Source: Dermatemys mawii
Taxonomy: Eukaryota; Chordata; Testudines; Dermatemydidae
Length of the DNA stretch: 64,000 bases
Assembly (NCBI GenBank): GCA_007922305.1
Contig: ML677330.1
Location: forward strand, 1,329,109-1,393,108
Direction: 5' to 3'
A program made the position numbers and the translations under genes. Positions 23,669-33,005 of this stretch are shown one piece after another (within the stretch, counting starts at the first letter, position 1; every line of letters begins with the position of its first letter). The notes beneath the pieces were generated by a model. That model made no database searches. It worked only from the letters and a program-made list of their open reading frames with translations, and had not been told where the DNA came from.

Positions 23669-24135
23669 TAGCCCAGTGATTGGGACACTGAGCTGAGATG
23701 TACCCTGACCACTTCAAAACCCCATTTTGTAGCAGGGACTTGAAGTCAGGTCTTCCACATCACAGTGAGTCCTACCCCCAGACTATAGAGTAGTCTGGAT
23801 TGGGGGGCTCTCAATCTCCTCTGTTTAAATTATTCCATTTTGCATAAACAACTATTAATTGGAGTAGAGTCTGGATCCCTGGTGCTCTCCAGAAAAGTGC
23901 CCTAACCACTGAACTACAGAATCACACTCATTCTCTCCCTTTCTAGCCCAGTTTTGTACAAAGTGGAAGAAGAGATATTGAGAACCCTTCCCTACAGGAT
24001 ATCCTATAGTCTGGTAGTTAGGACACTCATTTGGGAGGTGGAAAAAACAGCTTGAAATCCTTTCCCGGAGCCAGGACTTGGCCCCAAGTCTGTCACGTCT
24101 GTGGCGAGTGCCCTAAGCACTGAGCTGAAGGCTGT
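23669..24135. repeat. Two tandem tRNA-like foldback units
   Basis: Unit 1 (about 23669-23920) starts TAGCCCAGTGATTGGGACAC, which resembles a tRNA A box. It contains GGACTTGAAGTCAGG, a reversed B-box-like motif, and ends GTGCCCTAACCACTGAACTA, the reverse of an A-box-like head. Unit 2 (about 24007-24135) repeats the design: GTCTGGTAGTTAGGACACTC, CTTGAAATCC, GGACTTGGCCCCAAGTC and GTGCCCTAAGCACTGAGCTG. Each unit is thus a head-to-head pair of tRNA-like halves. It is not a functional tRNA. Confidence 0.65.
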
Positions 24136-24184
24136 AAGCAGGCATACTGCCACTCTCTCCTTCTCTTTTTTGTGAATTTAGCCC

Positions 24185-24395
24185 CTCATTTTCTTTGTTT
24201 TTGTTTTAAAATATCCAAAACAAAATGTTTCATTTGACCAGAAATAAAACTCCTCTGAGTTCTGATTTGCCAAAAATTTAGAAAATTTTCAGTTTTGGCT
24301 GAACCAAAAAAGAACGTTTGTTGTTGGGTTCTTTTGGGAAGAGGCTGTTTTGATTTTTAAATTGACAGCAAAGTGAAAAATCAATTATTCACACA
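24185..24395. repeat. AT-rich dispersed repeat, fourth copy
   Basis: TTTCATTTGACCAGAAATAA, GCCAAAAATTTAGAAAATTT and TCAGTTTTGGCTGAACCAAA match the TCAGTTTTGGTCCAACC motif of 3890-4260. Confidence 0.5.
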
Positions 24396-24621
24396 ACATC
24401 TTTCAGAGAGACAGACACTGTGTGTGCATGTGTTAGCAATTTAGAAGTGCACATACATATAAATAGTACTCTTAAGATGCTAGGACATGAAAAATAAATT
24501 TGCAGGTGTTTGCACAAGTTAAGCTATGCACACACAAAAAAGAAGCTATGTTGCAAATCAGGTCTTCCTGTGATGTAAGTTGGGAAAAACTGAGAAACAA
24601 GTTTATTTCCTCTGGGCTAGT

Positions 24622-24743
24622 TAGGGTGACCAGATGTCCAGATTTTATAGGACAGTCCTGATATTTGAGGCTTTTTCTTATATAGAAGCCTTTTACTCTC
24701 TACCCCCGTCCTGATTTTTCACATTTGTGATCTGGTCACTCTA
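24622..24743. mobile_element. Short hAT-like MITE with TAGGGTGACCA ends
   Basis: Starts TAGGGTGACCAGATGTCC and ends TCTGGTCACTCTA, sharing its termini with the two 1.7-kb elements. TTTATAGGACAGTCCTGATA and CCCGTCCTGATTTTTCACA fill the 122 bp between. The 8-bp flanks GGGCTAGT and GGGTGTGT match at 5 positions. It looks like a deletion derivative of the same terminal-repeat family. Confidence 0.8.
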
Positions 24744-24849
24744 GGGTGTGTGCATGCATGCAAGTTTATTCCTGCAGTTCTTATATTGGGGGCAAATTGA
24801 TATTACATTTTAAAACGCACAACAAATCAGGAACAAAAGAGGACTGTGA

Positions 24850-25175
24850 CCAACTTCCAAGAGACCTAAACAAGCAAGGTGTATGAGCAATCCGATGACA
24901 AAGTTCAGTGTTGACAAATGTAAAGTAATATGCACTGGATGGAAAAATTAAACTACCTTACTCCTTACAAATTTCTAAATATACTGTACCGACTGAGGAA
25001 AGTAACCTGGGCATCATTAGTCTTTAAACCATGATTTGGGGACTTCAGTAACTCAGCCAGAGGTTGGGGGTCTATTTCAGGAGTGGGTGAGGTTTTGTAG
25101 CCTGCAAATGTGCAGGTGGTCAGAGTAGATGACAATGGTTCCTTCTGACCTTAAAGGCTGTGAATCTATCATGCG
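24850..25175 (+). mobile_element. CR1-type LINE, 3' end fragment
   Basis: TGTTGACAAATGTAAAGTAA, ATATGCACTGGATGG, GAGGAAAGTAACCTGGGCAT and GGTGGTCAGAGTAGATGACA, then TGGTTCCTTCTGACCTTAAA and TGTGAATCTAT, follow the usual order up to the CR1 3' terminus. The region between 25030 and 25090 is rearranged or diverged. Confidence 0.75.
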
Positions 25176-25369
25176 TAGATTTCCTGAGGTGGTGAGCTCC
25201 ACAGGCTGCCCTAGGACTTTTCATGTGTTTCATGTGTTTATGATTGCTTTACATGATAATATTTCACCTGTCCTGTTTATGTAACACTTTAAAAATCAGC
25301 AAAAGGGTTATATAAATAAAATGTATTATGAAACAAAAGGCAAAAAGCTATTATGTACATAGTTTAATC

Positions 25370-27066
25370 CTATTCAGTGTCTACCTGGCGCTTCTTGGCT
25401 TGTCTCTTGTATTCATTAAATGGAGCATCTCTTGTCACTGTCCGGCAATAGCCTGCAAGCACTGATGGGCTCCATTTGCCCTGATAGCGTTTCTCCATTG
25501 TTGCAATGTCCTGGTGAAATCGCTCGCCTTGCTCGTCACTCACTGCTCCACGGTTCAGTGGAAAAAAATCTAGATGAGAGTGCAAAAAATGTATCTTTAG
25601 TGACATGTTGCAACCAAGGCTGTTGTATGCCTTGAGGAGGTTTTCCACCAACAATCTGTAGTTGTCTGCCTTGTTGTTGCCGAAAAAATGTATTGCCACT
25701 GAGTGGAAGGCTTTCCATGCAGTCTTTTCCTTGCCACGCAGTGCATGGTCAAATGCATCATCTCGAAGAAGTTCACGAATCTGAGGACCAACAAAGACAC
25801 CTTCCTTTATCTTAGCTTCACTTAATCTTGGAAATTTTCCACGGAGGTACTTGAAAGCTGCTTGTGTTTTGTCAATGGCCTTGACAAAGTTCTTCATCAG
25901 ACCCAGCTTGATGTGTAAGGGTGGTAACAAAATCTTCCTTGATTCAGCAAGTGGTGGATGCTGAACACTTTTCCTCCCAGGCTCCAATGACTGTCAGACT
26001 GGCCAATCTTTCCTGATGTAGTGGGAATCTCTTGCACGACTATCCCATTCGCAGAGAAAACAGCAGTACTTTGTGTATCCAGTCTGCAGACCAAGCAAGA
26101 GAGCAACAAACTTCAAATCGCCACAAAGCTGCCACTGATGTTGGTCATAGTTTATGCACCTCAAAAGTTGTTTCATGTTGTCATAGCTTTCCTTCATATG
26201 GACTGCATGACCAACTGGAATTGATGGCAAAACATTGCCATTATGCAGCAAAACAGCTTTAAGACTCATCTTCGATGAATCAGTGAAGAGAGTCTCCACT
26301 CATCTGGATCGTGAACGATGTTGAGGGTTGCCATCACACCATCGATGTTGTTGCAGGCTACAAGATCACCTTCCATGAAGAAGAATGGGACGAGATCCTT
26401 TTGACGGTCACGGAACATGGAAACCCTAACATCACCTGCCAGAAGATTCCACTGCTGTAGTCTGGAGCCCAACAGCTCTGCCTTACTCTTGGGTAGTTCC
26501 AAATCCCTGACAAGGTCATTCAGTTCAGCTTGTGTTATGAGGTGTGGTTCAGGGGAGGAGGATGGGAGAAAATGTGGGTCCTTGGACATTGATGGTTCAG
26601 GACCAGAAGTTTCATCCTCTTCCTCTTCCACCTCTGACTCAAGTGAGAATGATGCTGGTGCATCAGGAACCGGCAGTCCTTCTCCGTGGGGTATTGGGTG
26701 TATAGCTGATGGAATGTTTGGATAATGCACAGTCCACTTTTTCTTCTTTGACACCCCTTTCCCAACTGGAGGCACCATGCAGAAGTAACAATTGCTGGTA
26801 TGATCTGTTGGCTCTCTCCAAATCATTGGCACTGCAAAAGGCATAGATTTCCTTTTCCTGTTCAACCACTGGCGAAGATTTGTTGCACAAGTGTTGCAGC
26901 ATATGTGTGGGGCCCACCTCTTGTCCTGATCTCCAGTTTTGCAGCCCGAATAAAGGTGATAGGCTTTCTTAACCATAGTGGTTATAGTGTGCTTTTGTGA
27001 TGCAAAAGTCACTTCACCACAAACATAGCAGAAGTCATCTGCACTGTTCACACAAGTACGAGGCAT
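25370..27066 (-). pseudogene. Zinc-cluster transposase-like protein, broken by a frameshift and a stop
   Basis: The minus strand from ATG 27064-27066 to TAG 25370-25372 holds about 565 codons in three pieces. Piece 1 (27066-26266) has an N-terminal Cys cluster (C13-x2-C16, C42, C56/C57/C60, then C93-x2-C96), followed by an acidic stretch near residues 137-145. Its frame changes near 26285-26295 in a CT-repeat run. Piece 2 continues through GDLK and a Cys-rich YCCFLCEWDSR segment to an in-frame TGA at 25994-25996, plausibly a CGA-to-TGA CpG change. Piece 3 (25987-25370, same frame as piece 2) has IHFLHSHLDFF and SDEQGERFHQD motifs. I recall similar uncharacterised proteins in many animals, which suggests a mobile or repeatedly domesticated family. 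The conserved Asp/Glu/His motifs would suit an RNase H-like transposase, but that is inference. Apparent GTG and TTG starts of pieces 2 and 3 are not real starts. Confidence 0.8.
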
Positions 27067-27203
27067 CTCTGCTCACTTTGGCTAAACAGAAATGTGTCCC
27101 TTTGCAAAATCAAACACTGACAAATAAGAGAGCATGACACTGTATGATTTCTAGAGCTGATATAGGGCAATTTGTTCAGCAGAGTGATGTAAGCTTCGTT
27201 ATG

Positions 27204-27285
27204 ATTGCATCATCCATGACTTCTAGGAATAACATGATGCAATTCATATCATGTATGATGCAATACCAGCTTCAGATTGCATCAT
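27204..27285. promoter_or_regulatory. Four copies of ATTGCATCAT/ATGATGCAAT upstream of the broken ORF
   Basis: ATTGCATCAT occurs exactly at 27204-27213 and 27276-27285, and its reverse complement ATGATGCAAT at 27234-27243 and 27255-27264. The cluster lies 138-219 bp upstream of the ORF start. Clustered short motifs in both orientations next to a transposase-like gene would suit subterminal transposase-binding sites. An alternative is a promoter module, since ATGCAAT resembles an octamer/C-EBP-like half-site. Function is inference. Confidence 0.5.
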
Positions 27286-27560
27286 TCATTGTTTTGCCTA
27301 AAAAGCAAGTGCTGTCCAAACCCAGTCATAGATTTATTCATAGATCCAGTCAAAGATGTATTTTAGTCATTTCTGGTTTAAATTGAGATCCCTTCCCTTT
27401 ATAACTCACTTATTTTCCGCCATTCCCATGTCAAGGGTCATAGATACTGACCCAATAGCATATCTTGAAAACTAGAGCCAATCAACAATTTTAAGCATCA
27501 TTTCCGTTCTCAGTAACCCAGAATTAGTAAAGTTTGACTACATTTATTTCAGAAGCATTT

Positions 27561-29694
27561 TGGCTGTAAAGCAGTGTTGTATTCCCTAAACTTTTTACCT
27601 TGTTTTTAACTGGTAGCCTTGAACTGTGTGGATAGTGCCACTTTCCTGAGTCCACTAAGTGTATGCAGGTCCTTCTTTTATTATGTAAATAATGCTATTG
27701 GATTTTTTTTTACATCTTTTTTTCCCCTTGTTTCACAGATGTTGGAGTAAAAAAAAAATAGTCATATTTTCATTTTGCCCTGCACCTATAGTCTGTTGCA
27801 TTTAGGGAATTTAAAGGAGTACTAAATAGCCTAATGTTGATCTGTTCTTGAAAAATCTCTCTATTAAATCTGTACATAGGGGAAGATCCTTAATTGATAT
27901 AAATCCATGGAGATGCATCTGGCCCATAAGGATGAGTGGAATGTTTCCCACTCTGCCCTGAACAATTTCAGCTGTAAAGAAGTGGATGGCAGCAGTGTAA
28001 AGTATTACAAAAACGCTCTTAGGAACCACTTTGCAACATATGGATTCTACTACCAAGGAGCCACTTGGGACAATATATGGTAACGTTTGTGGTGTGAATC
28101 CCTTGGCTTCTTATAATACTGGCATCTGCATAGTGATAGTGTATTGCCAAGCTTGGTGTATTAGTATGTGCCCTTCATTCAATGACTTCAATATTCCCAG
28201 TTTCTTTATATTTTAGTGACTGCTCCAAAACAGCAACTTTTAATTATTTTGTTTATATGGAGTAAAATTTCGGTTACACTGATTGATGGTTGCTCAGTTG
28301 ACACTGAAGAAAACAGCTGTTCACATCAGCTCTAATTCATTAGTATTTAATCGAAACGTCATGCCAGTCAAATAAAAGTTATTTCTTAAATGGGTTATTT
28401 TTGTTATTAGTTGAAAAGGCTTAACTAGGATCAGCATGACAATTCTGCTGTATACTGACATTGCTCTTGTTTTCCTTATAAATATGTTTCCTCATGCTTT
28501 CTGAATACTACTGCAGTGTTTGCACATTACTTTTTCAGCCAGGTTTGAGTTTTGCACCCACAAAATGAATTGCCAGTGCAAATATTAATATTATTGCTTC
28601 TATGTTATCAGCCTTTGTAATCAGGCAATTACAGGTGCAAGTACTCAGCTTCATACCCACAACTGAATTGAAGATACAAATTTTGAGGACAAGTCGCATC
28701 CATAAAGTGAAGCACCATTTAAAAATGTGCCCCATGTTGTAGAAAGAGAATCCCTTATATCCCACAACCCTACCACATGTCCCAAGCCACTGTAATGTAC
28801 AGAACTACAACAGGATAGCAAAGTCTATGACATACATCAAAAGGGATACACAAATGTCCTTCACAGGATTTACATTGTATATATTAAGAAGCTATAAGGA
28901 TTTAACAAAATTGCTGTACTGACAACCTTAAAGCCAAGTGCATATGTACTAACATTATATATGGTATGGCAAGATACCACCACAGTGAGGTTAGTTACAG
29001 AACACGCATGCCAGTGTTTTGAATAAGACATTATAAAATATGATTTATATTTACTTTTGTTGTGTATTTTACTAGGGGATAAATAACATGTCACATTTTG
29101 TTTATTCTTTTTGGCCCTCCCAGCCAAATATGCCTTTAGTCTGCAAACATTTAACATATTTAACATCAGCATTTCACCACAGAGGACATCTGAAGGTTAT
29201 CCTCTTCCCTTTTCTCTAATAAATTATATAACTCAAAGCTTGATCAAAGCAATCTCTCAACTTGAACAATGTAAAGAAAGAAAATTTTAAACTGAAGTCA
29301 TTTAAAATTCCTCAGTAGTGATTTTTTTTTGGTTGGGTTTTTTTGTTTGCTTTTACAGACATAATCAAATCTTCTTTAAAGTTGCAATTAATTCTTAGTT
29401 GAAGGGAGGTGGGGGTGACCCATATGGAATAAAATTCTCTTGGAAATCATGTGTTTGCATTCCAGCTGTATGATTATTCTTACCACACCAGAAACTTCTT
29501 AATTGCAATCTGCGTTGCAGTGTTGAAACAGATGTAAATAAGTGCTTTTTGTAGCTATCATACTTTCACAGTAGACTACTTTGCTGTGAGCATATGGTCA
29601 AAATTTTAAAGGAAGACTTTGAGCACCTACAGATTAAATTGTGTTCATTACTTTCTGTTGAACATGTACAATTCGTGCAAGTTCAGAGAAAAAT
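27561..29694. other. Long AT-rich non-coding stretch
   Basis: No gene or element recognised. T- and A-runs at 27702-27724 and 27750-27758. A 100-codon minus frame at 28870-29172 has no domain. Confidence 0.45.
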
Positions 29695-29792
29695 GGAGGA
29701 TAGGATTTTCAAAAGGACTCTACACTACCCTAATTCTGCTCCTGTTGAAATTGATGGTAAAACCCAGCACTTTTGAAAATCCCACCCTAAGT
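29695..29792. repeat. Palindromic MITE relic (GGATTTTCAAAAG / CTTTTGAAAATCC)
   Basis: GGATTTTCAAAAG at 29702-29714 is reverse-complemented by CACTTTTGAAAATCCCACC at 29768-29786. The centre holds CCTGTTGAAATTGATGGTAA, the family core. The related copy is 56986-57084. Confidence 0.7.
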
Positions 29793-30706
29793 GACAGACA
29801 TCTGACATAAAATGGTTCAAAGAAAAGAAATGCAAAATATGCCAATGCCATAAAGATTTTTTTTTTTAAATAGAGACTCACTGTGTTGCACTGTTGAGTG
29901 CAATAAACATAATTAGAATTCTGAGAGTTTGAGAAAACCCACCTAGGAAGCAAACTTGGTTTTAAATAGAAAAGTCTGCCAAGATTGTAAGACCATTGAG
30001 AGTTTAAATCACTGCAGAACTTGAAAAGTTAAAGCAGCGAGAACTAATAAAAACAAAATTTGAGCTTGAAACAAGACCAGGGGAAGCAAGTGTGGCCTCA
30101 TGCCATTCATCATGGACTTGAAGGATGGGACTTATTAAGCCTAGAGACTGTCATTTATTGCTGGTCCTATTATGGAGTATGTTGGTGGAATTGCAGAAAG
30201 GACAGCCCAGCTGCACATATCAGTAGTATATATAATGTAAAGTGGGCTTGATAACATGATACTCAGTAGGTCTGTAAGGAATAGCTAAAATGTGACCCCA
30301 TCCCTTCCAGTTCTGTCATATGGCATCCCATTATCCATCCTCTGGTCTGTAATTCACTAATATAAAGGCTATTCCTATTTGGATTGGTTCTGTTTTGGGA
30401 TGGTTCTGTTTTAAACAAAGATTGTAAAGAAAAGATAAGCAGTCCTTTTCTGGACAAAACGTAAATAGACATAGATGGCATCATAAGTTTACACAACATT
30501 GTACAATAGGTGAATTGTGCCTTGCAAGATCAAAGACTTAATATGGATCAGCCCAAAACAAACTGAAAAACCCAAAAGCAATTGCTACAGGCCATAAGGC
30601 AGTCCACAAAAAACATCATTAGGTTAGGAAAGTTCAGTCAATTCAGCATCACAACCGCTTTGAGTATCTGATGTTTAGATCTCTTCAGACACTGGACTAG
30701 GTCTAC
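29793..30706. other. Non-coding stretch, no feature recognised
   Basis: Nothing recognised. A run of 11 T lies at 29857-29867, and at 30375-30415 a short near-duplication (TTGGATTGGTTCTGTTTTGG, then GATGGTTCTGTTTTAAAC). Confidence 0.4.
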
Positions 30707-30718
30707 CTCAGGATTCCT

Positions 30719-30995
30719 TTAAGACTAGCAGCTGTGTTAGTCTGTACCTGTAACTAAGATGAGGAAGATTTGTGGCACCTTAGAGACTAACCTGTTTATT
30801 TCAGCATAAGCTTTTGTGAGTTATAGCCCGCTTCATCGACTGCATAGAATGGATCAGAAGTAAGATATATTTATATACACAGAAAGCAAAAAAAAAAAAA
30901 GTTGTACATTAGCATATCAATTCTAAGAGGCTGTTTAATTTGGATGGGCCATTATCAGCAGGAGAAAAAAAACCTTTTGAAGTGGATCTCTGTGT
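30719..30995 (+). mobile_element. Short retroposed element with 12-bp target duplication
   Basis: CTCAGGATTCCT occurs exactly at 30707-30718 and 30996-31007, bracketing 277 bp. The insert starts TTAAGACTAGCAGCTGTGTT, then AGTCTGTACC, TTTGTGGCACCTTAGAGACT, GCATAAGCTTTTGTGAG, a poly-A-like run at 30888-30900 and ATTCTAAGAGGCTGTTTAAT. I recognise it as an abundant turtle/crocodilian retrosequence. The 12-bp duplication implies LINE-type insertion. The head ...GTGTTAGTCTG... resembles the short copies at 32327 and 45818. Confidence 0.8.
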
Positions 30996-31019
30996 CTCAG
31001 GATTCCTGTCTCTATACAG

Positions 31020-31150
31020 ACTTTCAGTACGGCCCTGGGCAAATCACTTAATTTCTCACTCTTGGCAGCATGCCAGGTCCATCTCTTGCTATGCATCTAT
31101 ACAACAGCTAGCACAATGGTGCCCCAATCTCTATTGGAACTTCTAGGAAC
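31020..31150. repeat. MIR-like fragment joined to an old amniote repeat
   Basis: CCCTGGGCAAATCACTTAAT at 31034-31053 is a typical MIR-family motif. From about 31100, GCTAGCACAATGGTGCCCCA and ACTATCATAATACAAATTAA are reverse motifs of the amniote repeat at 3629-3739. The left flank of the preceding retroposon insertion probably belongs to the same MIR-like copy. Confidence 0.5.
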
Positions 31151-31689
31151 TATCATAATACAAATTAATAAGAATCTGAAATTGAATATCTGTAATCATA
31201 ACGACAAAGCATCATTTTTGGAAGAGATATAGTGTGCACTATGGACAATTCCATTGTTAGTCTTAAAAGAAAAGAGTTTTGTTTGTTTAACATGTAATTA
31301 ATTTAGAATACTAGTCTTTCAAAATTCCTTCAATGCTTTAGGAAAGTGATGTCTCATATTAACTTAACTTTATTCAGTGAAACCTTGTCTCCATGATAAA
31401 CATTATGTATTTTAAAGGCCTGAACTTCTCCAACAACAAACTGGAGAAGCTGGAATGTGGCTCTCTTTTTCTTTTTCTTTTTTGAAAAAGAGATCAGAAC
31501 CACTCAGCTGTGCCTTGCTTTTTCACTCTCTCCAAAACTACTCATGTGGCAACACTCTAATAAAGGGACGTGAGAGAGTGAGGTACTGTTGGTTGAAATG
31601 AATATAATACTGTGTTCCCTCTACCAAAATGAGATCTAAATATAAATGGATAGAATCACAAATAATTCATCTTTTAATAGTTTTTCCAG

Positions 31690-31935
31690 TTGAATCATTT
31701 CTTGTCTGGCCTTTTTTTCCAGTTATCGCCCTCCCACTCAGTACAGTTGGGGCTGTTAAGTGCTGCTCTGGTGCCCTGGGAGTCGTGTTCAAGAATCTTT
31801 TTTTCACTGCAATAGATAGTCTCTCAGCTTCAACTGCCAACACACCACACTCATCACTAAGTGCCACAGGCTCATCCACATCCTCAACAGCAGTCTTCAA
31901 GAGAGGGAAAAAAAAAGATCACGATCATGTTCACG
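31690..31935 (-). other. Two-strand open segment with coding-like look, unidentified
   Basis: Minus-strand frame 31900-31667 (77 codons) reads an acidic-then-basic peptide with ALSDECGVLAVEAERL. On the minus strand a long pyrimidine tract ending in CTTGAAG at about 31915-31890 looks like a splice acceptor. On the plus strand TGGCCTTTTTTTCCAG at 31707-31722 looks like one too, opening a 70-codon frame. No matching donor is evident on either strand. It could be an isolated exon, a retrocopy piece or chance. Confidence 0.15.
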
Positions 31936-32312
31936 ATTAAGAACATCCAGCTGTTCCAGCTGTGCACTTCGGTCAAGTGGCCTGAAAAATGTGTTCTGAA
32001 TAAGTGATGGAAACCGGTCAGTGTAAATACATCAGTAACAGACCCGGCAAGCCCTATGTTTTATTTTAAAAACCGATACAGAATATAAGCGGCAGAAAAA
32101 TCCTGCGAAGACGAGGTAGTTTGATTTAGATAAGCATTCAGAAGTTTGAAGCTTATCCCTAGAGACCTTTCATTATGTAAAAATTCTCCCCATGAAGTAG
32201 CTGACCTTCACTTTGCATTTGTATCTCCTCACTGATATGCTGATAGATAACGGCCAGTTTATTAATATGTTCAATTGCAGTTAAAATCATTAACATTTTG
32301 GGCTGCTGCCAC
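31936..32312. other. Non-coding stretch with a CpG-richer patch
   Basis: ACCGGTCAGT, ACCCGGCAAGCC, AACCGATAC, AGCGGCAG and TGCGAAGACGAGG between 32010 and 32120 are unusually CpG-rich for this neighbourhood. No element recognised. Confidence 0.35.
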
Positions 32313-32326
32313 TGAAGTTAGGCATG

Positions 32327-32362
32327 AAGTGACAAAGAGTCCTGTGGCACCTAAAAGTTAGG
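32327..32362 (+). mobile_element. 36-bp retroposed fragment with perfect 14-bp target duplication
   Basis: TGAAGTTAGGCATG occurs exactly at 32313-32326 and 32363-32376. Between them lie 36 bp beginning AAGTGACAAAGAGTCCTGTG and GCACC, the same sequence found in the foldback element at 45818-45944. A perfect 14-bp duplication around so short an insert implies target-primed insertion of a very short transcript segment. Confidence 0.8.
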
Positions 32363-32376
32363 TGAAGTTAGGCATG

Positions 32377-32939
32377 TTAACAGGTCTGTAATTTTTGCTC
32401 AACATCTTCAGTATTATCTTCTTTGACATCAGTGTGTTTACACCAGGGATTAATTTGGCCCTATTTTCACCTATAGAATTTACTTGATTTGTTTGAGTGC
32501 TAAGAGAAAAAACAGAGAAATGTATTTTGTTTTTGGAAGCAGTCTTCCAGCAACATATGACTGCATGGTAGTAAGGGGATATGGTTTTAATTCTAACCTG
32601 GATCAGACCCTAAATATTCTGACAAGAATCAAGCAGAATTTCCAACACATTTCTTCTCTTTCAAAACATTCCACTGACTCTGTACTGGTTAGACAGTTTA
32701 AAATCCATTTAAAAACATGCTGTGTTAAAGTAAGCTAAAGTTGAAACACTTAAGAAATAATGTTAAAGTTATACACAAAACTTTAACTCCTCTCCTTTGT
32801 GTGTTTGCTATACAATACAGAACCTCCTAATGCAACATGATAACCTACTGTTTTTTATGTTTTACTTTCCTCTTCCCATAAAAGGTGCTTCAAGTGCTAT
32901 CTTTAATTGTTATACGATGCATAGATGGGAAGAGTGAAA
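32377..32939. other. Non-coding stretch, no feature recognised
   Basis: An 84-codon frame at 32484-32738 has no domain. Confidence 0.4.
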
Positions 32940-33005
32940 ACCTGGTTACACTGAAGTCAATAGAAGTTTTATCATTGACCTCACTGGGGCCAGGATCTCA
33001 CCTCT
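32940..33005. repeat. Palindromic MITE relic
   Basis: CACTGAAGTCAATAGAAGTT then TCATTGACCTCACTGGGGCC and AGGATCTCACCTC fit the CATTGACTTCAATGG family. Confidence 0.55.

Larger units (their letters stand above)
25200..27560 (-). mobile_element. Unclassified element carrying a broken transposase-like ORF
   Basis: The limits are approximate and rest on memory of this family: sequence on both sides of the ORF (about 25220-25370 downstream, 27067-27540 upstream) accompanies the same ORF in other reptile copies as I recall them. I found no terminal inverted repeats or target duplication by eye. The element contains the broken ORF at 25370-27066 and a cluster of four 10-bp motifs at 27204-27285. 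Confidence 0.5.

Noticed and set aside
23669..24135. Functional tRNA genes
   Set aside because: A- and B-box-like motifs are present, but no complete cloverleaf or anticodon arm could be placed.
25370..25987. Separate 205-codon gene starting at 25987
   Set aside because: The apparent start is TTG. The frame continues upstream across a TGA and is homologous in character to the preceding piece, so it is the C-terminal part of one broken ORF.
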